A DNA stretch of 64,000 nt from Balneolaceae bacterium (GCA_020832285.1 JAFIFB010000056.1:54361-118360), one strand, 5' to 3'; shown: positions 43,689 through 50,425, numbered from the stretch's first letter. Notes: generated from the letters alone by a model not told the origin. Made by a program: numbers and translations.

Positions 43689-44261
43689 ATGAAAACTTTT
43701 GAAAAATTACAATCCTACAAAGCATTAAAAAAGCTTAAAGAAACCGAAGCCGGTTTGAAAGCCCGGGTTTTGGAGGCGAAAAACAAAAGCTCTCAACTGA
43801 AAAAGGATCTTTCAGACCGTTCAAAGGAGTATGAACAGGAGTTGAAAAACCAATCTTCTGATTATCAGAAAGCCGGTTCGATTCAGGAACAGATTAAAAA
43901 GATCCATGAAGGTCTGGCGGATATTTCAAAGACTATAAACGATCTGAATGATGAATTGGCAGATTTGCAGGGCAAAGAGATCAAAGCTGCAGAAAAGGCA
44001 TTTATCAAAGAGGCCACACCGCTGGTTGATGCTGTTATTTCCACGATGAAAACGCACGCTGTGGCCCTGGATGAAGCCAATCAAGTTTGTAAAAAGATGA
44101 TTGTCCAGCAAGACGCTGTGAAAAGGGAAAGTACCCGGAGTTCATTTTTTAAAGAAGATGTTTTACCGGATTTACCGGGTATCAATAAACGCACTGAGCG
44201 GATACTGGGAATTGTGGAGTACCAGAAAAAAAAGTGGCAGGAATTTAAAAAAAGCCAGTAA
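43689..44261 (+). CDS. Coiled-coil protein, possible scaffold
   Basis: A 190-residue protein dominated by a long coiled coil (~residues 5-105, heptads rich in K, E, L, Q; for example LKKDLSDRSKEYEQELKNQ). Its place directly after the head protease is where scaffold or capsid genes often sit, so it might be a scaffold or capsid-size protein. That is inference. Its stop overlaps the next start by 1 nt (TAATG). Confidence 0.65.
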   Translation: MKTFEKLQSYKALKKLKETEAGLKARVLEAKNKSSQLKKDLSDRSKEYEQELKNQSSDYQKAGSIQEQIKKIHEGLADISKTINDLNDELADLQGKEIKAAEKAFIKEATPLVDAVISTMKTHAVALDEANQVCKKMIVQQDAVKRESTRSSFFKEDVLPDLPGINKRTERILGIVEYQKKKWQEFKKSQ

Positions 44262-44713
44262 TGAGAAGAAACGTTGCCATACACGAAGCCGCTCACTTTT
44301 TAGCCTTTTATGATTGTGGGTTCAATCCGAAGTGTATTTCAATTATAGCAGATGCAGAAAGTGGCAGGCTTGGAAGTGTAACGTTTGGTGATTCCTGGAA
44401 CTCTTTTTTAGATGTTGATAGAGCTGTCGGGATGGTTTTTTGTGCCTTAATCGGAGTGCTGGCAGAAAATAAAAAAGCCGGTTCAGATGTGTATGATGTT
44501 AAATATTCTGACTGGTTTTTTGTTGCAGATACGCTTTCCGGCTTCCACCGGCGGGACGCTCAAAGAATAATGGACAGAGCCAATACCAAAGCGGAAACAT
44601 GGCTTAAAGAGAACTGGAACCGGGTTGAAACATTGGCCCGTGAAGTTTCAAAAAAACGTGAAATGACACTGAATGAAGTGAAAACAAATATCCCTTGGGT
44701 GCTCACAACGTGA
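44261..44713 (+). CDS. HExxH metalloprotease-like protein
   Basis: A 150-residue protein that begins with VAIHEAAHFLAFYDCG, a zinc HExxH motif at residues 8-12, and ends in a helical region (RIMDRANTKAETWLKENWNR then LTREVSKKREMTLNEVK-like) that recalls the peptidase domain of FtsH (M41) without its ATPase. The third zinc ligand would be the Asp in SDVYDVKYSDW near 75-83. It may be a minimal M41-like protease; it is placed between head and tail genes, so a maturation role is possible. Confidence 0.62.
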   Translation: MRRNVAIHEAAHFLAFYDCGFNPKCISIIADAESGRLGSVTFGDSWNSFLDVDRAVGMVFCALIGVLAENKKAGSDVYDVKYSDWFFVADTLSGFHRRDAQRIMDRANTKAETWLKENWNRVETLAREVSKKREMTLNEVKTNIPWVLTT

Positions 44714-44779
44714 GGTACCTCAAAAGCGGGGCGGTGATCCCATGCCGCCCCGCTGTTTAATTTTTCTGTTATGTAAATA

Positions 44780-44926
44780 ATGAATTTGAAACCGGAAAAC
44801 TTTCACATACTGAGCAGGCAGTACGACCAGGCTTACAAAAAAAAGCAGTGGAAGAAATGCCGTCAAATTTTAGAAAAAAAGTGTGCAGCACTACAATTAA
44901 TCACAAGAAAAGAGCAGGTGAACTGA
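44780..44926 (+). CDS. 48-residue protein directly upstream of the tape measure gene
   Basis: A very small, Lys/Gln-rich protein (MNLKPENFHILSRQYDQAYK onward) that ends 1 bp before the tape measure ATG. The position is where tail-assembly chaperones lie in siphophages, and the gene contains an in-frame A-AAA-AAG run, but it is much shorter than such chaperones. It may not be translated. Confidence 0.4.
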   Translation: MNLKPENFHILSRQYDQAYKKKQWKKCRQILEKKCAALQLITRKEQVN

Positions 44927-44927
44927 T

Positions 44928-46835
44928 ATGACCAGACGAAATATATGGTGGACAATAGGCGCGAATGTTAAGCAATTTGAAGAGGGCATGAAAAAGGTAG
45001 AACGTGGCCTGCATAATGCTGGAAGGCAAACGATGTTTTTCGGCCGCGACATGCAGCGCACTGTTACCGTGCCGGTAATGGCAGCAGGTGCGAGTATTCT
45101 TGCGCTGGCCCACAAGACCGGCCAATATGCCGACCGCGTATCTGACCTTTCAGATGTTACCGGAATTTCTACCGACTCACTGCAGGAATGGGATTTTGTG
45201 GCCCGGCGTGTGGGTGTATCAACCGATGTGATAAGTAGTGCATTTAGCTCATTAGGGCGGCGGATGAGCCAGTTCCATCGAGGCAGTGGCCCGGCGGTGG
45301 ATGCGGCGCAACAGCTTGGTGTGGAATTTCGCAATGCCGACGGAAGTATCAGAAACGCCGATGAACTGTTGATGGATTTAATCGGCAGCCTTGGCGAAAT
45401 GCCTGCTGATCTTGACCGCGCCGGGATCGGTACGGCACTTTTTGGCCGACGTTGGGAAATGTTGGCCCCGATCATCGGCCGTGGATCGGATAGTATCGAA
45501 AAAATGAGAGCAGAAGCCCAGGAACTTGGACTGGTACTAAGCGGGGAGGCATTGCAAACGGCCAACGAATTTCGCGAAGAAATGGTGAAATTTTCCCAGC
45601 AGATGGAGTTCGCCGGACACAGAATAGCACTCGAATTTATGCCGGTTATTTTGGATTTTTTACCGCTGGCTGAGGAGATGATTATGAAGGTTGGCGATGC
45701 CATTCAAGTTTTTGCCGATCTTGATCCTGAAGTCCAGAGGAATCGAATTGAGTTGGCAGCACTTGCCGCTGCGATTGGCCCTTTATTGGTTGGTTTATCT
45801 TCTTTCCTGTTTATTGGTGAAAAGGTTTTAAGATTGTTACATGTTTTGACGGCGGCCACCTTAAAAAATCCGTTCACAGCTTTAGCGGCCGGAGTGGCTG
45901 CGGTTGCAGCACATGCTTATATCGCTAATCGCAGGTTATCCCGCATGAACGATTATGTTAGTGATGCCTTGAATATGACCATAACCGGCACGGCAGCGGA
46001 GATTGAGCAGCTAAACAAGGCTATTGCCAAACAAACTGAGTTGATGGAACGGGTAGAAGCCCAGCACCGCACCATGAATGTGGAGGGTACCGAAGCGGCA
46101 GAGAAGCAACTGAGTACGCACCGCGATATTATTCAATCACTTATCATTATGAGAAATGAGGCGGCCGCCCTGCAAATTGATGAAATCATTTCAGATAAAG
46201 CTGTTGATAATACAGAAAGGGCAGCCCATGCCATGGAACGAACAGCAAGGGCGGCGGAAAGGGTTCGATTTATGATTGAGCAGCCGGAAGATGAAATTCA
46301 TGATCCGACCGATGATATTCAGGAAATGCTGAATGCAGAGTTTTTGGCCCAACAGCAAGAGATCTGGCGTGCTATGATCGGAGGGGCTGAGGACTTTTCC
46401 CACCGCATGGAAGATGTTCAGGAGGAGACGCAGAAAACTACCCGAGATTTTACTGAATTTGCCAACACTACAATAATGGGCCTTGATCGGCTGATCTTCC
46501 AGAGCGAACGTTTGAGTAGCGTTTGGAGGTCTATGGCCAGGCAGCTTGCTGTGAGGGGAATGTTAACCCTGGCAACAGGTGGATTCAGTGAGGGTATACG
46601 GGCGGGCCTGCAAACCGTGGTTGGAATAAACGACGGTATCATTTCCCCGCGTGGCGACATTATAACCACCCATCCGGATGATTACTTAATTGCAACCAAA
46701 GATCCCGGCCGGATGGTGTCCAATATCCAGAAAGGCGGAAGCGGATCGCAACGTGTTCACGTTACCGGTGAGTTTAAACTGAAAGGCACTGACTTGGTGC
46801 TCAACCTTGAAGAAACCATGCAAAAACTGTTATGA
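44928..46835 (+). CDS. Phage tail tape measure protein
   Basis: A 635-residue protein with the classic tape measure layout: a charged amphipathic N-terminus (VKQFEEGMKKVERGLHNAGR) repeated as helix pairs, TGQYADRVSDLSDVTGISTD near 65, two hydrophobic stretches near 285-345 (LAALAAAIGPLLVGLSSFLF and TALAAGVAAVAAHAYIA), coiled-coil segments near 375-520, and the C-terminal GINDGIISPRGDIITTHPDD near 565 seen in many tape measure proteins. Tape measure length sets tail length in siphophages; this size would fit a short tail of about 90-100 nm. No other tail gene is nearby. Confidence 0.85.
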   Translation: MTRRNIWWTIGANVKQFEEGMKKVERGLHNAGRQTMFFGRDMQRTVTVPVMAAGASILALAHKTGQYADRVSDLSDVTGISTDSLQEWDFVARRVGVSTDVISSAFSSLGRRMSQFHRGSGPAVDAAQQLGVEFRNADGSIRNADELLMDLIGSLGEMPADLDRAGIGTALFGRRWEMLAPIIGRGSDSIEKMRAEAQELGLVLSGEALQTANEFREEMVKFSQQMEFAGHRIALEFMPVILDFLPLAEEMIMKVGDAIQVFADLDPEVQRNRIELAALAAAIGPLLVGLSSFLFIGEKVLRLLHVLTAATLKNPFTALAAGVAAVAAHAYIANRRLSRMNDYVSDALNMTITGTAAEIEQLNKAIAKQTELMERVEAQHRTMNVEGTEAAEKQLSTHRDIIQSLIIMRNEAAALQIDEIISDKAVDNTERAAHAMERTARAAERVRFMIEQPEDEIHDPTDDIQEMLNAEFLAQQQEIWRAMIGGAEDFSHRMEDVQEETQKTTRDFTEFANTTIMGLDRLIFQSERLSSVWRSMARQLAVRGMLTLATGGFSEGIRAGLQTVVGINDGIISPRGDIITTHPDDYLIATKDPGRMVSNIQKGGSGSQRVHVTGEFKLKGTDLVLNLEETMQKLL

Positions 46836-47233
46836 GTGTTATTTTAGAATACCTGGTACCCAAACGGGTTAAGGCAATGGTAGTGAGACAGCAGGAAATG
46901 AGCCTGCGGCGATTGTATGAAGTACCTGAGCCGGATATGATCATGAACGAAGCGGAGGCGGCCGAATACCAAAAAATCTGTGAGAAGATGATCCAAAAGA
47001 GATTACTCCAACGTTATATGATACACGTGATCATGGGAACCGTTATGTATCAGAAAACCTTACAACGACAAAGGGAGGTAATTCAGCTGCTGCCAGTGTC
47101 CACCACCAAACGGGAACGGAAGTTTTTAAGAAAGACAGCCCTGGACTGTGAGCTGATCTGGCTGGATTTTGGCTTAACACCGGATGATTTTAAAGAGATG
47201 GATCTGGAATGGCCGGGAGACATTAAAGCGTGA
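46832..47233 (+). CDS. Unknown protein downstream of the tape measure gene
   Basis: A 133-residue protein overlapping the tape measure stop by 4 bp (ATGA). It has a helical, Met/Gln/Arg-rich sequence (MAVVRQQEMSLRRLYEV-like start, then IQKRLLQRYMIHVIMGTVMY) and an aromatic, acidic end (LIWLDFGLTPDDFKEMDLEW). In its position one expects a distal tail protein, but no such family was recognised. It is the last gene before a strong terminator. Confidence 0.65.
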   Translation: MSVILEYLVPKRVKAMVVRQQEMSLRRLYEVPEPDMIMNEAEAAEYQKICEKMIQKRLLQRYMIHVIMGTVMYQKTLQRQREVIQLLPVSTTKRERKFLRKTALDCELIWLDFGLTPDDFKEMDLEWPGDIKA

Positions 47234-47283
47234 ATTTATTACTTTGTGGGTTCTGATCATGTTTTCATGATCGGTTTACGGAT

Positions 47284-47317
47284 GGCGGGTACTGGAGACG
47301 GTACCCGCCTTTTTTTA
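47284..47317 (+). terminator. Strong intrinsic terminator
   Basis: GGCGGGTAC (47284-47292) and GTACCCGCC (47301-47309) form a 9-bp stem with an 8-nt loop followed by eight T. It closes the long plus-strand operon running from the replication genes through the tape measure module. A second small palindrome GATCAT/ATGATC lies just upstream (47255-47272). Confidence 0.85.
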
Positions 47318-47426
47318 TATACTTATCATACTACCAATAAAAGCATTGTAAGTATTGATAGTTTTTAGTAATATAGATGAACAGCACAACGCTGTATCCG
47401 TAAACCGTAAACCAAATCTTAAAAAC

Positions 47427-47924
47427 ATGACAACAGAAGAAAATACCCCGGAAGTACAAAAGGCTAAAAACCGGGCGGCCATTATTGAAATGGAAAATGC
47501 CATTCAGATGATAGGTGAGATTCTTAAACCCGTTGCTGATAAAATTGGCTTGGATGAACTGGACGATCTTTGTTTTGAATCCGACCGCTTCCGCCGGATG
47601 ATCTACCAGGATGAGCACCTCAAATTAATCCATCGTTTATATGATTACTGCACTCCATATCATAAACAGCGATTCGGGAATTTATATGCCGTGGTAAATA
47701 CCATGGGAGATAATGAGCTAAATTCCTTTGCTGAATTTATAGATAGAGTGGAACGTGTATTTGAACTTGTGGAGGGAAAACGAGAAAGCCGACAGGTTGA
47801 ACTGCAGGAGAAGATCAAATACTCGAGGGAATACATGGAAGAAGTAAAATCACGAATTTTTGAAGAGTTGTTACTTCGTTGCGTTCAGTATCGCAGTGAA
47901 TTGGAGCCTGATCATGATAGTTGA
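47427..47924 (+). CDS. Unknown accessory protein
   Basis: A 165-residue charged helical protein with ATG at 47427, preceded by a CGTAAACCG leader motif shared with two other genes of the element. It contains EMENAIQMIGEILKPVADKI and FDAEFIDRVERVFELVEGKR-like amphipathic helices. It is the first gene after the strong terminator, in the region where satellites often carry cargo such as defence genes. No known domain was recognised. Confidence 0.65.
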   Translation: MTTEENTPEVQKAKNRAAIIEMENAIQMIGEILKPVADKIGLDELDDLCFESDRFRRMIYQDEHLKLIHRLYDYCTPYHKQRFGNLYAVVNTMGDNELNSFAEFIDRVERVFELVEGKRESRQVELQEKIKYSREYMEEVKSRIFEELLLRCVQYRSELEPDHDS

Positions 47925-48102
47925 TAACGTATCACGGCGCAATCATAAGGAACTGCTGGACATGTTTTTGAAGCATGAGCAGGAAATACGGCGTAATGAT
48001 CCGGCGCTTTTTTGGCAGCTGATCGAGCGATTGACAGCCCAATCGAACATAAATAACAGCCCTGGGAAACCGGGGCTTTTTTATGGCTTTTCTCTTTGCT
48101 AA
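47914..48102 (+). CDS. Small protein overlapping a terminator
   Basis: A 62-residue reading frame that overlaps the previous gene by 11 bp. Its start (MIVDNVSRRNHKELLDMFLK) looks coding. Its last 15 codons run through a GNRA-loop terminator (48058-48082), so either the 3' end is not translated in full or termination is partial. Confidence 0.45.
   Translation: MIVDNVSRRNHKELLDMFLKHEQEIRRNDPALFWQLIERLTAQSNINNSPGKPGLFYGFSLC
48058..48082 (+). terminator. Intrinsic terminator with GAAA tetraloop
   Basis: AGCCCTGG-GAAA-CCGGGGCT is an 8-bp stem (one G-T pair) with a GNRA tetraloop, followed by six T. It separates the first accessory genes from the RHH gene. Confidence 0.8.
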
Positions 48103-48129
48103 GTTAACCCAAACCGTAAACCGAAATAT

Positions 48130-48324
48130 ATGACAGATTTGATGAAAACGTTCAATACCCGCCTTCCTGATGAAGTGATCGAACAGATTCAGGCTACCGC
48201 CTGGCATAAGCGAACCACCATCCAAAACGTGGTTCAAACCGCACTTGAAGAATTTTTTAAGGACAGAGAACAGGAAACTGAAACGGCCGTGGAAGCTTTT
48301 CGGAATAAAGACAATGGTCTTTGA
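48130..48324 (+). CDS. Ribbon-helix-helix protein
   Basis: A 64-residue Arc/CopG-type protein: KTFNTRLPDEVIEQIQATAW is the ribbon and first helix, KRTTIQNVVQTALEEFF the second helix. Such proteins are dimeric DNA-binding regulators or antitoxins. The CGTAAACCG leader motif lies 6 bp before its ATG. The partner at 48326 begins 2 bp after its stop. Confidence 0.8.
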   Translation: MTDLMKTFNTRLPDEVIEQIQATAWHKRTTIQNVVQTALEEFFKDREQETETAVEAFRNKDNGL

Positions 48325-48325
48325 T

Positions 48326-48616
48326 ATGAGTGAAAAAGATTTTTATAAAGGGATCCACCCGGAAGATGTTGAGCGGTTTAGAGTAGCTTCCGAGAATGCC
48401 AGAAAAAGTATTATCAATTTTGGCAACAGCTTGAAGCCTGCAGCGGATAATGTTATTAAGGCAGCTCATACATTTAAAGAGCTATCTTATCGTATGATGG
48501 AGGCCAAATACAAAGAGCAACACGGTGATTTGCCTGATGTTTCGCCGGAATCAATAAGGTGGATGGTCCGAAAGTGGTATGATGAACAGCAGTACGAACC
48601 GGATGATTGCGAATAG
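48326..48616 (+). CDS. Unknown protein coupled to the RHH gene
   Basis: A 96-residue helical protein (DFYKGIHPEDVERFRVASEN then YRMMEAKYKEQHGDLPDV). The ATG at 48326 is 2 bp after the RHH stop; an alternative ATG at 48314 would overlap it. Coupling to an RHH gene raises the possibility of a toxin or cargo protein controlled by it, but no toxin family was recognised. Confidence 0.6.
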   Translation: MSEKDFYKGIHPEDVERFRVASENARKSIINFGNSLKPAADNVIKAAHTFKELSYRMMEAKYKEQHGDLPDVSPESIRWMVRKWYDEQQYEPDDCE

Positions 48617-48669
48617 GGATAGATAAAATTTTTTGGTGGAACATGCAGAATCTATTGAAAAGCTGATTA

Positions 48670-48846
48670 ATGACCGAAGCACTCAACGAGTTTGAGGAGC
48701 AGCACCCAGAAGTTATAAAAGAGATCCGGCAGCTTGCACGGCTGGCCGATCCTGCCGGATTTGAAGCGGAATATTTGCGAAGCTTTCGCAGATACCATCC
48801 GATCCGGCCCCACACCACGAACGAGGCAGCACCCATTCCCCGATAA
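48670..48846 (+). CDS. Small protein, 58 residues
   Basis: ATG at 48670 opens a frame rich in E, R and P: NEFEEQHPEVIKEIRQLARL then DPAGFEAEYLRSFRRYHP. The amphipathic composition looks coding, and it resembles small proteins encoded in prophage accessory regions. It overlaps another possible frame (48734-49129) in a different phase, so one or both may be unexpressed. Confidence 0.45.
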   Translation: MTEALNEFEEQHPEVIKEIRQLARLADPAGFEAEYLRSFRRYHPIRPHTTNEAAPIPR

Positions 48847-49129
48847 CTCCACTGATATAAGGCAGTATATCAGCTTGCCATTTTTAAAGGGCTTAAAACG
48901 TAAATTTCAAGAATGCTATCATCCACCGGCGCCGGAGATCGGCCGGGAGAATCGAAATTTAAAAGGCTCTTATTCCAGAGTTGGCCGGTTTTTGGAATAT
49001 AGAAAGGATCTGGCGGTTTTGATGTGGTACCGCCGGAAACAGTGGAAACTGAAAGGTAAAACCCAGAGGGCAACTGTCAGAGAAAGACAGATACAAATAT
49101 TCTATACGGATCACGGGAATATGTCATAA
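48734..49129 (+). CDS. Possible basic protein, start uncertain
   Basis: An open frame ending at 49129 whose C-terminal half looks coding (RVGRFLEYRKDLAVLMWYRR then GKTQRATVRERQIQIF). There is no in-frame ATG early on; a TTG near 48875 (LPFLKGLKRKFQE) is the most sensible start, since upstream it overlaps the 58-residue gene out of phase. Its end overlaps the convergent toxin gene by 19 bp. Confidence 0.4.
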   Translation: MHGWPILPDLKRNICEAFADTIRSGPTPRTRQHPFPDNSTDIRQYISLPFLKGLKRKFQECYHPPAPEIGRENRNLKGSYSRVGRFLEYRKDLAVLMWYRRKQWKLKGKTQRATVRERQIQIFYTDHGNMS

Positions 49130-49377
49130 ATACTTTTTCGGTGAGCTACACGAACCAACTCAAGAACATCGGTTTTTAAGTATAAACCGATTCTGTAATC
49201 TCCAGCCCGTAACCGGTACGCATCCTTTTCTCCCTTAATCGCCTTCAAGTTGGTAATTTTATCCGGCGATGGGGCTTTTTCCATTTTCAGAATGGCTTTT
49301 TTAATCTTTTCTCGAGTGGCCTTATCTTTAATTTTAGATAAATCTTTTGTGAATGCTTTGTGAAAGCGGACAATCAT
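49111..49377 (-). CDS. RelE/ParE-superfamily toxin
   Basis: An 88-residue toxin of the type II RelE/YafQ-like group: VRFHKAFTKDLSKIKDKATR at the start, KITNLKAIKGEKDAYRLRAG near 40, DYRIGLYLKTDVLELVRVAH near 60 and a C-terminal R-K-S-I-Y. Members are ribosome-dependent mRNases or gyrase poisons. It overlaps the antitoxin gene by 4 bp. The pair sits at the element's right end on the opposite strand and may stabilise the integrated element. Confidence 0.85.
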   Translation of the reverse strand: MIVRFHKAFTKDLSKIKDKATREKIKKAILKMEKAPSPDKITNLKAIKGEKDAYRLRAGDYRIGLYLKTDVLELVRVAHRKSIYDIFP

Positions 49378-49574
49378 TCTGCATCTAATATACTCATAAC
49401 CTCTTCCCTGGTAGCATATTCACTTCCTTTTACCTCTCTCATTAACATAGCCATACCTATATCTTCCATCTCTTCTTCGGTAAGACTTCTGTTTTCAATT
49501 CCCATTTTGTTGGCAAGCTGCTGGATAAGACGGGTTTCCTTGCGGTTTTTGGTTTTCAGAATAATTGTATCCAT
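49374..49574 (-). CDS. Antitoxin of the RelE-type pair
   Basis: A 66-residue acidic protein (LTEEEMEDIGMAMLMREVKG) upstream of the toxin, in the usual antitoxin-toxin order with an ATGA overlap. It resembles small bacteroidal antitoxins that wrap the toxin with a helix and would autoregulate the operon. A tandem 10-bp repeat just before its start could be the operator. Confidence 0.8.
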   Translation of the reverse strand: MDTIILKTKNRKETRLIQQLANKMGIENRSLTEEEMEDIGMAMLMREVKGSEYATREEVMSILDAE

Positions 49575-49586
49575 TTCATTATCATT

Positions 49587-49608
49587 GGTTCTTAATGGTT
49601 CTTAATGG
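49587..49608 (-). promoter_or_regulatory. Tandem 10-bp repeat, candidate toxin-antitoxin operator
   Basis: GGTTCTTAAT occurs twice in tandem, plus a GG start of a third copy, 13 bp upstream of the antitoxin start. A 10-bp period puts both copies on the same face of the helix, as expected for cooperative binding by an antitoxin or the complex. Confidence 0.6.
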
Positions 49609-49719
49609 TAACGAAATATAGCCCTCCAGATTGTTGTTTCAAAATCCGGGAACCCATCGAAAGCCCCGGCGCTGTGAGAAGAAAAAATAACATGTAATAA
49701 CCGTTGTTATTAAAACTTC

Positions 49720-49739
49720 CCTTGTAACTGCCTTGTAAC
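49720..49739 (+). repeat. Candidate integrase arm-type sites, right end
   Basis: Two copies of CCTTGTAAC spaced by 11 bp (49720-49728, 49731-49739), matching the pair at 35902-35921 in sequence, spacing and orientation. They lie 84 bp inside the right attachment repeat. Confidence 0.65.
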
Positions 49740-49764
49740 CGAAATTAAATTTCAGAAATTTGCA

Positions 49765-49817
49765 CAAAAAAATAAAGCCTTTGAAACATCATAAATCGTT
49801 GTTTTCCAAAGGCTTTA
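49765..49817 (-). terminator. Element-borne terminator for tRNA-Gly
   Basis: Read on the minus strand, TAAAGCCTTT and AAAGGCTTTA arms (10 bp, 25-nt loop) lie just after the tRNA-Gly 3' end and are followed by ATTTTTTTG. It replaces the original tRNA terminator that is now 14 kb away at 35655-35690. Confidence 0.75.
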
Positions 49818-49822
49818 AAAGA

Positions 49823-49869
49823 GAGCGGGAAAGGGGATTCGAACCCCCGACCCCCACCTTGGCAAGGTG
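49823..49869 (-). repeat. Right attachment site (attR) inside tRNA-Gly
   Basis: 47 bp identical to 35694-35740. It supplies the anticodon arm, variable loop, T-arm and 3' acceptor strand of the intact tRNA-Gly, so the functional tRNA is a hybrid: 5' part from the host chromosome, 3' part brought by the element. Confidence 0.95.
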
Positions 49870-49895
49870 GTGCTCTACCACTGAGCTATTCCCGC
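49825..49895 (-). tRNA. tRNA-Gly (anticodon GCC)
   Basis: A complete cloverleaf on the minus strand: acceptor GCGGGAA pairing with TTCCCGC, D-arm AGCTCAGTGGTAGAGC, anticodon arm ACCTTGCCAAGGT with anticodon GCC (plus-strand 49861-49863), and T-arm GGGGGTTCGAATCCCC. CCA is not encoded. It is the integration target of the element to its left. Confidence 0.97.
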
Positions 49896-49972
49896 AATTC
49901 AACAAATAACATCAAACTGTGTGTCACAGTCAAGACTTAAAATATAAAACGTTTTACAGCTCCTTTTCAACA

Positions 49973-50425
49973 CTATTTTTGAATTTTCTTTAAAACATTG
50001 GGGGATGTAATTCTTTGACGGATAGTTTCATCATCGGGAATTTCCGGCCTGTCGCGGTATCGGTCTACCACACAAATAAATCCAAGCGGTTTGCCTTTAT
50101 CAGCATGAAATTGATGTATCGTGTTTGGTGCAATGTAAATCACATCCTGAACGTCAAGTTCATGAATGTTGTTTTCAAGAATCAGAGTTCCTTCACCCCG
50201 GATAATTACTACACTGTGCGGATGACGGTGAGTTTCAAGCGAAGAATAGCCGCCTGGTTTAATTTCAAAATAGCGGGTTTGAAAGTTAAGTTCCGGTGCA
50301 TCATCTCCCAGCAAGGAATATCTTTGAATATCCTTAAAGTTTTGAGTGTCTGTTTTATACTCCTTTCTCTCCACACCTTTCCACTTGAAACCGTCTGATT
50401 TGATTACTTTTGATTTATTTTCCAT
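49973..50425 (-). CDS. Cupin-domain protein
   Basis: A 150-residue single-domain cupin. The ATG at 50425 overlaps the RuBisCO-like gene stop by 11 bp, so translation is coupled. The metal site is complete: ETHRHPHSVVIIRGEGTLIL with His66, His68 and His70, and APNTIHQFHAD with His104/His107 in the second motif. In Rhodospirillum rubrum a RuBisCO-like protein works with a cupin (methylthioxylulose-phosphate methylsulfurylase); the pairing here invites the same idea, but the cupin family is broad. Confidence 0.85.
   Translation of the reverse strand: MENKSKVIKSDGFKWKGVERKEYKTDTQNFKDIQRYSLLGDDAPELNFQTRYFEIKPGGYSSLETHRHPHSVVIIRGEGTLILENNIHELDVQDVIYIAPNTIHQFHADKGKPLGFICVVDRYRDRPEIPDDETIRQRITSPNVLKKIQK

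Larger units (their letters stand above)
35741..49869. mobile_element. Integrated phage-satellite-like element at tRNA-Gly(GCC)
   Basis: A 14.1-kb element bounded by 47-bp direct repeats of tRNA-Gly. It has a left-end integrase, a regulator, a replication module (RepA-like ATPase, iteron cluster, primase-like protein), a packaging and morphogenesis set (small terminase, ClpP-like protease, HExxH protein, tape measure), accessory genes and a toxin-antitoxin pair. All main genes run on the plus strand, many with 1-4 bp overlaps and none visibly broken; only the toxin-antitoxin pair is on the minus strand. No large terminase, portal, major capsid, tail tube, baseplate or lysis gene was recognised. 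This favours a helper-dependent satellite; a deletion-derived prophage remnant is the alternative. Confidence 0.85.

Noticed and set aside
44837..44845. In-frame A-AAA-AAG slippery run in the 48-residue gene just upstream of the tape measure, recalling the gpG-gpGT frameshift of tail chaperones.
   Set aside because: Both frames end within a few bases of each other, so a shift would not make the longer product typical of tail chaperones, and A-runs are common in this AT-rich DNA.
44897..45703. Long minus-strand open frame of 268 codons opposite the tape measure gene.
   Set aside because: It has a Ser/Pro/Arg-rich composition typical of an antisense shadow, and the plus-strand frame is a clear tape measure protein.
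35741..49869. A complete siphophage prophage.
   Set aside because: No large terminase, portal, major capsid, tail tube, baseplate or lysis genes were recognised, and 14 kb is too small for all of them given the genes already assigned.
35741..49869. An integrative conjugative or mobilisable element.
   Set aside because: No relaxase, coupling protein or type IV secretion gene is visible, while packaging and morphogenesis genes are.
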